The position numbers were made by a program, and so were the translations under genes. Of a stretch of 14,338 bases of DNA, positions 6,502 through 13,548 are shown in pieces. The notes beneath the pieces are model-generated. The model was not told the DNA's origin, made no database searches, and worked only from the letters and a program-made list of their open reading frames with translations. Numbering within the stretch: position 1 is the first letter of the stretch; the number at the start of each line of letters is the position of its first letter. The DNA is from Candidatus Saccharimonadota bacterium (GTDB lineage Bacteria; Patescibacteriota; Saccharimonadia; UBA4664), in contig JAQZBT010000030.1 of assembly GCA_029237755.1 (NCBI GenBank), positions 1 to 14,338 of the forward strand. The letters run 5' to 3'.

Positions 6502-7068
6502 TTATCGCACCAACCGTGCCACCCGCTCAAGAATGATATCGAGCCACCACAGGCTCACGCGGTACTCACCGGCCAACCGCACCAAGACCTCATTTACGGC
6601 TTCATACTGCCGCCCCAGATGCCAACCGTCCTCAAACTCCGGCATCAAGCCCATACCGCGCAGCGCCCGCTCGCTGTAGTCGTTCCAGACGCCGTACTGT
6701 TTAGGGTACTTCACGAGCAGGATAGGGGAGAGCTTCGCCTTGCCCAGATGCGGTACCGCCAGCTCACCTCGCCCCGGCTCCAGCGCGTCGAGCCGCTCGG
6801 CAATCGGCCGCGTCTCGTCTATCAGGCACGCTAAAGCCGCCCGCAGCCGCTCCATGTCGGCCGTGACGTCCTCTTTGCTGATCTCCCGCCAGCGCTTGTT
6901 TTGGCGGTAGCTGAGAAAGCCGGTGATGTCCTGCTTAGTCAGTGTGGCGATGCCTTTGGGCGAAAAGATTACACCCCAATACTGCGTTACTTCGAGCTCC
7001 TGTAGCTTCAAAGCCATCACGCTGGGTGTGCTGTCGCGGAAACGCCCAATCTGTTCAACCGGAATCAT
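6502..7068 (-). CDS. Hypothetical protein co-translated with a histidine phosphatase
   Basis: A 188-residue soluble protein that I do not recognise. It has no signal peptide or membrane helix. The N-terminal half is mixed (TLTKQDITGFLSYRQNKRW; ISKEDVTADMERLRAAL). The C-terminal half has a compact, aromatic-rich block, LSPILLVKYPKQYGVWNDYS, followed by LRGMGLMPEFEDGWHLGRQY and a final hydrophobic helix (SLWWLDIILERVARLV). The VWN-type block recalls helical domains that end in a tryptophan-asparagine turn, but I cannot name one. Its ATG overlaps the TGA stop of the upstream phosphatase gene (ATGA at 7065-7068), so the two are translationally coupled and probably act in one process. A short inverted repeat (6483-6500) follows the stop without a T-tract. 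Confidence 0.75.
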   Translation of the reverse strand: MIPVEQIGRFRDSTPSVMALKLQELEVTQYWGVIFSPKGIATLTKQDITGFLSYRQNKRWREISKEDVTADMERLRAALACLIDETRPIAERLDALEPGRGELAVPHLGKAKLSPILLVKYPKQYGVWNDYSERALRGMGLMPEFEDGWHLGRQYEAVNEVLVRLAGEYRVSLWWLDIILERVARLVR

Positions 7069-7655
7069 TCCGGCTCAGCCTCGGACGCCTCGTCAATGCT
7101 GCCGACACCAACCAAGTGAAACTTACTACCATCCCAGTCAATCTCTACATATGAGCCATTTTTGAGTGCAGTCATAAACTCATCGCTGTCACGCTCGAGC
7201 AACTCCTCCGAAAGCAGAAAGCGGCGCATCGAACCGGAATGGGCCACCACCAAAACAGTCTCGCCCTCGTGGCTCCGCGCAATCTCTACCATCGTTTTGT
7301 GAAACCGTTGACGCACCGATTCCACTGGCTCGACCGACGGATCGTCAAGCGCGGTATCCACGCTCTCCGGCTTGGGCTTGCCTTGATGTATACCCAGATT
7401 GCGTTCGCGCAGTTCGACATGACCGGTCACTGCCTTTCCATGGACCGATGCCACGATTTCGGCGGTGTGGCGCGCCCGGGCCAGATCGGAAGCATGGAAG
7501 GCATTAATACCCACCCCCTTAAACGCTTCCCGCAATTGACCCGCCTGCTCCACCCCGCGCTCGTTCAGCGGCACATCCGTATGACCTTGCAGGATTCCCT
7601 GCACATTCCAATCCGTTTCACCGTGCCGCACTAAATATATTCGCGTGTTCGCCAT
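7065..7655 (-). CDS. Histidine phosphatase family protein (phosphoglycerate mutase-like)
   Basis: A 196-residue protein with the branch-1 histidine phosphatase motifs: YLVRHGETDWN with nucleophile H11, the TDVPLNERGVEQA segment, SDLARARHTAE with a phosphate-binding arginine, a NLGIHQGK segment where the proton donor usually sits, and VVAHSGSMRRF with the second catalytic histidine. These enzymes dephosphorylate small molecules such as alpha-ribazole phosphate, sugar phosphates or nucleotides; true mutases are rarer. The glycolytic mutase of this organism is a separate gene at 11637, so this one is probably a phosphatase. The start MANTRIYLVRHG at 7655 is preferred over ATG 7664, which lies inside the -10 box. 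It is first in an operon with the 188-residue hypothetical gene and divergent from the DUF1353 gene. Confidence 0.88.
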   Translation of the reverse strand: MANTRIYLVRHGETDWNVQGILQGHTDVPLNERGVEQAGQLREAFKGVGINAFHASDLARARHTAEIVASVHGKAVTGHVELRERNLGIHQGKPKPESVDTALDDPSVEPVESVRQRFHKTMVEIARSHEGETVLVVAHSGSMRRFLLSEELLERDSDEFMTALKNGSYVEIDWDGSKFHLVGVGSIDEASEAEPE

Positions 7656-7662
7656 GCAGACC

Positions 7663-7672
7663 ATTGTACAAT
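7663..7672. promoter_or_regulatory. Shared palindromic -10 element of a divergent promoter
   Basis: ATTGTACAAT is a perfect 10-bp palindrome that gives TACAAT on both strands. On the minus strand it lies seven bases before ATG 7655 (leaderless phosphatase transcript). On the plus strand it would start transcription near 7679, leaving a short leader with GAGGG (7683-7687 region) about ten bases before ATG 7698 of the DUF1353 gene. Only one polymerase can occupy it at a time. Confidence 0.55.
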
Positions 7673-7697
7673 GAGCGTAACGAGGGACCCCGGCCGC

Positions 7698-8222
7698 ATG
7701 CCATTCATCGAACAGGACGTCACCGTCAAGCAGGTTTCAGCAGAGACCTGGAAGCTGTTAGAACCCCTGGTATACGAGGGCCGCGAACAGACTTTCCGCG
7801 TCCCCACCGGCTTCCTGACCGATTTCGCCTCGGTCCCGCGCATCTTCTTCTGGCTCGTCCCGTCCTACGGCACGTACACCAAAGCCGCCGTCCTGCACGA
7901 TTATCTGCTCCGCCGCAATGTCGTATCGACGGCCGACGGAGACGGTATCTTCCGCCGCAGCCTGCGCGAACTCAGAGTGCCGTTCTTCCGGCGTTGGATG
8001 ATGTGGGCGGCCGTCCGTGCCCACAGCCGCCTGGAAGGCATCACGCTGGCCGACTTTCTGCGCTGGGTAGCCGTTTTCTTCCCCGCCCTCGCACTCCTGG
8101 CTTTCCCGGCGCTCATTGTGATCCTGTGGCTGGTCTTGTTCTGGCTGATCGAAGTCGTCTTCTACTTCCTCCTCAAGCCGGCCAGTCGCAAGCGGGTCAA
8201 CCCCCCTCGATTCATGAGCTAA
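7698..8222 (+). CDS. DUF1353 family protein with C-terminal membrane segment
   Basis: A 174-residue protein. The DUF1353 core is clear: FRVPTGFLTDFASVPR at 33-48, AAVLHDYLLRR at 63-73 (conserved HD at 67-68), and STADGDGIFRRSLREL at 77-92. The C-terminus adds two hydrophobic stretches at about 122-145 and 146-160 before a basic tail, so it is probably membrane-bound. DUF1353 occurs in phages and bacterial chromosomes; its biochemical role is not known, though the conserved D, HD and D residues suggest metal binding or catalysis. The start at 7698 is preferred to ATG 7671 because the latter lies inside the -10 box and adds unconserved residues; GAGGGA at 7682-7687 supports it. A perfect 17-bp inverted repeat follows its stop. 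Confidence 0.82.
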   Translation: MPFIEQDVTVKQVSAETWKLLEPLVYEGREQTFRVPTGFLTDFASVPRIFFWLVPSYGTYTKAAVLHDYLLRRNVVSTADGDGIFRRSLRELRVPFFRRWMMWAAVRAHSRLEGITLADFLRWVAVFFPALALLAFPALIVILWLVLFWLIEVVFYFLLKPASRKRVNPPRFMS

Positions 8223-8226
8223 CCTG

Positions 8227-8294
8227 GTCTCAACTTGCGACAACTATGACAGCCCTACGGCTCACCATGCCGAAGATTTGTCGCAAGTTGAGAC
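8227..8294. repeat. Perfect 17-bp inverted repeat with 34-base loop
   Basis: GTCTCAACTTGCGACAA at 8227-8243 is exactly repeated in reverse complement at 8278-8294. Two G-T pairs could extend the stem outward (8225-8226 with 8295-8296). The 34-base loop itself can fold (AGCC/GGCT). The repeat lies five bases after the DUF1353 stop, but no T-tract follows on either strand, so it is not a standard intrinsic terminator. Candidate explanations are an RNA stability element, a short palindromic repeat or the remnant of a small mobile element. Confidence 0.85.
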
Positions 8295-8300
8295 TGCTTC

Positions 8301-8334
8301 AAAAAATACACCCGCCCTTGCACGACGGGTGTAT
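8301..8334 (-). terminator. Rho-independent terminator of the YggT-like gene
   Basis: On the minus strand a perfect 9-bp stem (ATACACCCG at 8334-8326 pairing with CGGGTGTAT at 8314-8306) with an 11-base loop runs straight into a T-tract at 8306-8301. It lies 18 bases after the stop of the minus-strand gene at 8353. It is separate from the larger inverted repeat at 8227-8294. Confidence 0.88.
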
Positions 8335-8352
8335 CAGTGATAGGACGCAATC

Positions 8353-8688
8353 CTAGCGCAGGCGGCCGACGCTCATGAGCCGGGAAATACCGTACCCAAT
8401 GAGCAGATAGACCAGCATCGCGACCAGCGTCTCGATCTCGAGCCGCACCACACCATACTGCATGGTGTAGCCAAACAGGCCGAAGAACGGCGCCACCAGC
8501 GGCGCAGTCAAACCATAGATGAGACTGGCGAAGGGTAGTGACAGTACAAAACCGGTGATCAACATCACGATGCGCTCGGCCATCGCGTACGGACGCGCCG
8601 GGCTCTCGTTAGCTACTACCCGGTCACGTACGATACCGTCGCCGGTGTGTTGGACCGACTCTCTTGATTGATATACACGATCTGCCAT
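8353..8688 (-). CDS. YggT-like small membrane protein
   Basis: A 111-residue protein: a polar N-terminus of about 35 residues (MADRVYQSRESVQHTGDG...), then a hydrophobic helix at about 39-58, a conserved-looking YGLTAPLVAPFFGLFGY segment at about 63-79, and a second helix at about 87-106 (TLVAMLVYLLIGYGISRLM). This order resembles half of a YggT domain, in which a helix is followed by a T-x-P-x-x-x-P-type turn. The family affects osmotic tolerance and envelope or division processes in bacteria. The start at ATG 8688 has GAAAGG nine bases upstream. A strong terminator follows. Similarity is by motif only, so an unrelated two-helix protein is possible. Confidence 0.7.
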   Translation of the reverse strand: MADRVYQSRESVQHTGDGIVRDRVVANESPARPYAMAERIVMLITGFVLSLPFASLIYGLTAPLVAPFFGLFGYTMQYGVVRLEIETLVAMLVYLLIGYGISRLMSVGRLR

Positions 8689-8993
8689 GGAAAATAGCCT
8701 TTCATTATCTACGGACGCGGTCAGTCTAACGTGTCTATGCAGTCGTAGCTTCGTTGTGCCTTCCTACAGCCCCTAGCGCTCATATAGCCGTTTGTTGTAA
8801 TATTGCACAACTAGTTACCGCTATCTCAGCAAGGCAAAAACAACCCCAACACCCACCTCGTCCGACGTCATTCCTGGTAAACGTTCGTAACATTTCACCA
8901 AGATAAGCAGAAACGTGTGCAGTATTGTGCCTTTGTTCTCTTTGCACCGCAGGCAAACAGCTTGCGGTCAACCAAGTTGGAGGTCCAGAGTAT
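8689..8993. other. 305-base intergenic region upstream of the glycosyltransferase
   Basis: This divergent spacer is noticeably more AT-rich than the genes around it and has no convincing coding frame on either strand. It holds the ribosome binding site of the YggT-like gene (8698-8703, minus), a small inverted repeat GTTGT/ACAAC around AATATTGC at 8794-8811, an 8-bp hairpin at 8947-8967, and the GGAGG of the glycosyltransferase at 8979-8983. A -10-like GATAAT lies at 8704-8709 on the minus strand. I see no riboswitch or tRNA pattern that I can name. Confidence 0.6.
8947..8967 (+). promoter_or_regulatory. Hairpin in the leader of the glycosyltransferase gene
   Basis: CCGCAGGC (8947-8954) pairs with GCTTGCGG (8960-8967) through eight pairs including one G-T, closing an AAACA loop. 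It ends 11 bases before the GGAGG ribosome binding site. No T-tract follows, so it is not a terminator; it could affect translation or mRNA stability. Confidence 0.45.
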
Positions 8994-10280
8994 ATGTTGA
9001 TGTCAAAGCCTTATTCCAAACGTTTGCGAGTACTGTTCGTATTACCACCGTTTCTGCCCACCCCGCCTCAGGGGTACGGCGGCATTGAAGCGGTTGCGGC
9101 AGCACTTATTCCTGCACTGCAACGGGCGGGCGCACGACTTACCGTGACTACTCCTTATGGCTCAAAGCTGAAAGTTTCGGAACTACGCACAATTACCGAG
9201 CCTCTCTATAAGTTGCAGTCCGGTTCCTATTTCAAACTGGCCTATGGCATCGACTTGTATGCCGCCAAAGTCCTCCAGATCGCCCGGCAAGGGCGTTTTG
9301 ATGTTATACACGACAATTCCGGACTATTGGCCGTCACCAACGTCTTGGCGGCCGCCTCGACCGAAAAGGACTTCCCGCCGGTCATCCACACCATGCACAA
9401 TCCCATTCCTGTGTTGGCCGATAACTACCTCGAGCTTGCCAAACTGCCAGGATTCAATTTTGTTGCCGTATCCAAGGCACAACTTCACACCGCCCCCATC
9501 GTGATTCGTCAAAAGGGCCGCGTGGTATATAACTGTGTCGACCCGCAGGACTTCCAGGTGGGACCGGGCGGAGACCGCCTCCTGGTCATGGGCCGCTTCA
9601 TCGCCGAAAAAGGCCAAGACCAGCTCATCCGTTACTGCGCCGCTAACGGCATCCCGCTCGACGTCGCCGGCCCGATCGCGGACTCCGACCTCTCCAGCCG
9701 CGAGCAAATCCTCGCCGAAGCTGCCAAGGGTGCAGATTCCGACTACTACAACAATCCGGCCTTCCGTCTCTTCGTCAAGACCCTGCCCTACATCGACGGC
9801 GAGCTCATCCGTTTCCACGGTAGCGTGGCGGGCGAAGCCAAAGAGCACCTACTGCAAAACGCCCGCGCCATGGTCATACCCAACCGCTGGGCCGAACCGT
9901 TTGGTATGGTGGCGCTCGAAGCCATGGCTAGCGGCACACCGGTGCTTGCCTGCGGCGGGGGTGCTATGCCCGAGCTGGTCAAACACGGCACTACCGGCTA
10001 CGTTGCCGACACCTTCGAAGACCTCACCCAATACTTCGACCCGGCCTGGACCGACCAGATCTACCGCACCCTCTGCCGCAAGCATGTCGAAACTAATTTC
10101 TCCGCCAGCGCTGCTGCTGCCAACACGATCAAGCTCTACCACGAGCTGATCTCGCCGGTGCCGACGCCCGCCAGCGTCGTCAAGTCGCTGGGGCTGCGCA
10201 GTCTGCCCAAGCCGTCTTCCGAGGCTCCCCTCGACTTCTACGAGCAGCTGCCTGACCGGCGCACCAAACAAGAGTCCTAG
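8994..10280 (+). CDS. Glycosyltransferase family 4 protein
   Basis: A 428-residue enzyme with the two Rossmann-like halves of GT-B fold transferases. The N-terminal domain opens RVLFVLPPFLPTPPQGYGGIEAV, with the glycine loop GYGGIE at about 27-32. The C-terminal domain has the GRFIAEKGQDQLI motif near residue 200 and the EPFGMVALEAMASGTPVLAC segment near 301, carrying the E-x7-E pattern that binds the nucleotide-sugar. It uses a nucleotide-sugar to glycosylate a lipid, polysaccharide or protein; donor and acceptor are unknown. The start at 8994 follows GGAGG (8979-8983) by ten bases; an upstream in-frame ATG at 8925 lies before that site and adds no conserved residues. It precedes enolase by 60 bases and could be co-transcribed with it. 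Confidence 0.9.
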   Translation: MLMSKPYSKRLRVLFVLPPFLPTPPQGYGGIEAVAAALIPALQRAGARLTVTTPYGSKLKVSELRTITEPLYKLQSGSYFKLAYGIDLYAAKVLQIARQGRFDVIHDNSGLLAVTNVLAAASTEKDFPPVIHTMHNPIPVLADNYLELAKLPGFNFVAVSKAQLHTAPIVIRQKGRVVYNCVDPQDFQVGPGGDRLLVMGRFIAEKGQDQLIRYCAANGIPLDVAGPIADSDLSSREQILAEAAKGADSDYYNNPAFRLFVKTLPYIDGELIRFHGSVAGEAKEHLLQNARAMVIPNRWAEPFGMVALEAMASGTPVLACGGGAMPELVKHGTTGYVADTFEDLTQYFDPAWTDQIYRTLCRKHVETNFSASAAAANTIKLYHELISPVPTPASVVKSLGLRSLPKPSSEAPLDFYEQLPDRRTKQES

Positions 10281-10340
10281 GCTTCACGATTAGCCGAAGA
10301 TATGAGAATCTGGGGGTTGGTATAAGCAGGAAACTCCACC

Positions 10341-11636
<1,296 letters not shown>

Positions 11637-12263
11637 ATGGCTTACTTAGTTTTAGTACGTCATGGTCAATCCGCCTGGAATGAACTCGGTCAATGGACCG
11701 GCCTGACCGACGTCGAACTGACCGAAAAGGGGAGGCAGGAAGCCCGGGCGGCAGCCAAGGCTCTCGAGGACATCACTTTCCACTCCGCGCATACTTCCCG
11801 GCTCAAGCGCGCCCAGGACACATTGTCGGAAATTCTGGACGAGCTAGGCCAAACCGAGCTTGAAGCCAAGAAAGCCGCCGCTATCAACGAGCGTGACTAC
11901 GGCAAGCTCACCGGCAAGAACAAGTGGCAGGTCAAAGAGGAGCTGGGCGAGGAGGAGTTCACCAAGATCCGCCGCAGCTGGGACCACCCCGTTCCGGGAG
12001 GCGAAACCCTCAAAGACGTCCACGACCGAGCCGTACCGTACTACAAAGAGCACATCCTGGCAGATCTCAGAGCCGGCAAGAACGTAATTGTATCGGCCCA
12101 CGGCAATTCGTTGCGAGCCCTCGTAAAACACATCGAAAACGTCGCCCCTGAGGAAATCCCCGGCCTCGAAATCGGTACCGGCGAAGTCTACCTCTACGAG
12201 ATCGAGCCCGAAAACGGCCGTATCGTCGCCAAGGAGATCCGCACCACCGGCGGCAAAGCCTAG
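11637..12263 (+). CDS. gpmA: 2,3-bisphosphoglycerate-dependent phosphoglycerate mutase
   Basis: A 208-residue enzyme that converts 3-phosphoglycerate to 2-phosphoglycerate, the substrate of the enolase encoded just before it. It carries the motifs of the cofactor-dependent mutase: YLVLVRHGQSAWNELGQWTG with phospho-histidine H9, the TDVELTEKG segment, HTSRLKRAQDT at 52-62, NERDYGKLTGKNK at 84-96 with acid/base E85, and SAHGNSLRALVKHIE at 153-167 with H155. GTGEVYLYE near 180-188 corresponds to the IPTG-x-P segment. At 208 residues it is shorter than the 230-250 typical of bacterial enzymes, with part of the middle insertion and the tail reduced, as in shorter subgroups. ATG 11637 immediately follows the enolase stop; GGGGAG lies about seven bases upstream inside enolase. 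The operon ends at a terminator at 12295-12327. Confidence 0.95.
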   Translation: MAYLVLVRHGQSAWNELGQWTGLTDVELTEKGRQEARAAAKALEDITFHSAHTSRLKRAQDTLSEILDELGQTELEAKKAAAINERDYGKLTGKNKWQVKEELGEEEFTKIRRSWDHPVPGGETLKDVHDRAVPYYKEHILADLRAGKNVIVSAHGNSLRALVKHIENVAPEEIPGLEIGTGEVYLYEIEPENGRIVAKEIRTTGGKA

Positions 12264-12294
12264 TCAAAAAGCCTATTAGACCATGATCCCCGAC

Positions 12295-12327
12295 AACGCC
12301 CCACAGCGCACCCTGTGAGGCGTTTTT
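12295..12327 (+). terminator. Rho-independent terminator of the eno-gpmA operon
   Basis: AACGCC (12295-12300) pairs with GGCGTT (12319-12324), and after one C-A mismatch CACAG (12302-12306) pairs with CTGTG (12313-12317), closing a six-base loop. A T-run ends the structure at 12327. It lies 31 bases after the gpmA stop. Confidence 0.88.
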
Positions 12328-12331
12328 CAAA

Positions 12332-12397
12332 ATTATGGTATTGCTGCCTTCTGATGCTGCCACCAGCACCGCCGTCCGCGATTATGGTATTGCTGCC
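12332..12397. repeat. Two direct copies of a 17-bp sequence, 49 bases apart
   Basis: ATTATGGTATTGCTGCC occurs at 12332-12348 and again at 12381-12397. Each copy is followed by a CCAGCACCGCC-like stretch (12363-12373 and 12400-12410), at different spacings, so the repeated block is imperfect. It lies between the eno-gpmA terminator and the end of a minus-strand gene, in a region with no credible gene. Confidence 0.8.
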
Positions 12398-12422
12398 GCC
12401 AGCACCGCCGCCCGGGCCAGCC

Positions 12423-12824
12423 TTACAGCCAGCTCTCCGCCGTCCGCAGGTCACTCAAAATCAGCTCAGCTTCCTCGGCATCGATCGGCGTCAGCACCTT
12501 CCGCTGCGCCAGCACCACGTCGTGCTCGCGTACCAGGTAGTGTTTGAAGTACTCGCTCTCACCGATATCCGAAGTAATCTCCAGCAGCCACTCAAACGGC
12601 GGCCGGGCCGCAGCCTCAGTCACCGCCACGCGCAGCCGCTGGCCATCCTCATCCGAACTCCGCAAATCCACCTCATGTACCACGATCTGCTCCGGATTCT
12701 CATCCATCGCAAACTCTTTGGCCCGCACCGCCCGCTTGGGCTCGACCCGGTCAAACAGCGATTGCGCCAACTTCAGTATCTCGGCACGAACCCCCTCGTC
12801 AACCGGCGGGCCAAATTCTCTCAT
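12423..12824 (-). CDS. Hypothetical protein co-translated with the TetR regulator
   Basis: A 133-residue acidic, soluble protein with no recognised motif, no signal peptide and no membrane segment. The sequence alternates short charged helices (VRAEILKLAQSLFDRVEPKR) with beta-like stretches (EQIVVHEVDLRSS; LRVAVTEAA; WLLEITSDIG; YFKHYLVREHDVVLAQRK), suggesting a small alpha/beta fold. It ends DAEEAELILSDLRTAESWL. Its ATG overlaps the TGA stop of the tetR gene (ATGA at 12821-12824), so it is translated in the same operon. Its role may be tied to the signal or target of the regulator, but nothing in the sequence proves this. Confidence 0.75.
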   Translation of the reverse strand: MREFGPPVDEGVRAEILKLAQSLFDRVEPKRAVRAKEFAMDENPEQIVVHEVDLRSSDEDGQRLRVAVTEAAARPPFEWLLEITSDIGESEYFKHYLVREHDVVLAQRKVLTPIDAEEAELILSDLRTAESWL

Positions 12825-13456
12825 ATCATTCCTTTCACTTTCAGTGTTGGCGCTAAGTAACCCATGAGCATCGATCGGATCTCTGTCACCGCCAGCGACC
12901 GAGCCCGGCCCTTATTGCGCACGGCATGGGGCAGTAATATGCCTACGGTATCCACGAATATCAGCGCGCGCAAGCTCAAGACCTTTGCATCGGTCTCATT
13001 AGTCGAGCGCTGCAGTATTCCTTTCAGAACCTCGGCAAACTCCTCATGAAACGCCTGCACCGGTTCCGTCAGCACATGCGACGGCTGCGACCGCGACAGA
13101 CATTGGAGGAAATACGGCCGCTGCTCCTGCAGCTTGATCAGCGTCTCGAGGATTTTTGTGAGCAACGCTTCCGCGTCCTGTGGCTCATCGTAGCTCAACT
13201 GTTCGGTCAGAGCTACACGCGTTTGCGACAGGTAGCGCTCGGCCATGGCGTGCAAAATGGCCTCCTTGCTCGCAAAAAATTGGTACAGCGAACCAATCGA
13301 CACACCCGCCCGTGTCGCGATAGCATTAGTAGTAGCGTTTTCGAATCCCACCTCGGCAAACAACGCCTCAGCGCTGCGCAAAATATGCTCAACTTTGCGC
13401 TGGCCGCGCGATTGCTTGGGCGTGTGTCGCAATGCTGAATTGGCATCAAAAGCCAT
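12821..13456 (-). CDS. TetR/AcrR family transcriptional regulator
   Basis: A 211-residue regulator. The N-terminal DNA-binding domain has the TetR pattern: RGQRKVEHILRSAEALFAEVG at 17-37, then FENATTNAIATRAGVSIGSLYQFFASKEAIL at about 38-68, which holds the helix-turn-helix and the usual Y-x-F/F-x-S-K-E end. The remaining residues form an all-helical ligand-binding and dimerisation domain, whose ligand cannot be predicted. The gene is divergent from the start of an RND efflux permease, the classic layout for a repressor of an efflux pump, but that permease is now only a fragment. An AGGGGG sequence about 11 bases upstream is the likely ribosome binding site. A short palindrome overlaps the start codon (13455-13467). 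It is followed by a co-translated hypothetical gene. Confidence 0.92.
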   Translation of the reverse strand: MAFDANSALRHTPKQSRGQRKVEHILRSAEALFAEVGFENATTNAIATRAGVSIGSLYQFFASKEAILHAMAERYLSQTRVALTEQLSYDEPQDAEALLTKILETLIKLQEQRPYFLQCLSRSQPSHVLTEPVQAFHEEFAEVLKGILQRSTNETDAKVLSLRALIFVDTVGILLPHAVRNKGRARSLAVTEIRSMLMGYLAPTLKVKGMI

Positions 13457-13467
13457 GATTGTATCAT
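13455..13467. promoter_or_regulatory. Candidate TetR operator (short palindrome over the tetR start)
   Basis: ATGATTGTATCAT has perfect 5-bp arms (ATGAT/ATCAT) around three bases and covers the first two bases of the tetR start codon. TetR regulators often bind palindromes in the divergent spacer to repress both genes. The element is short, and no second copy was noticed. Confidence 0.3.
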
Positions 13468-13548
13468 CCCCCTTACGTTACAATTTATGAGCACAGACTC
13501 ACGTTCACATCTTAGAATCCAATGTACCATGGACTTTCCATCAACCGT

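Noticed and set aside
8227..8294. Integron attC-like site, because the arms contain CTCAAC and GTTGAG
   Set aside because: The outer bases do not fit the RYYYAAC and GTTRRRY cores, the stem is perfectly paired without the extrahelical bases of attC, and no integrase or cassette array is present.
8780..8971. 63-codon minus-strand frame in the long spacer before the glycosyltransferase
   Set aside because: No ribosome site, no coherent residue pattern, and it overlaps the leader hairpin.
12260..12454. Small minus-strand frame with GGAGGS-type repeats across the direct repeat
   Set aside because: It overlaps the gpmA terminator, has no ribosome site, and the second repeat is in a different frame, so it is not a repeat protein.
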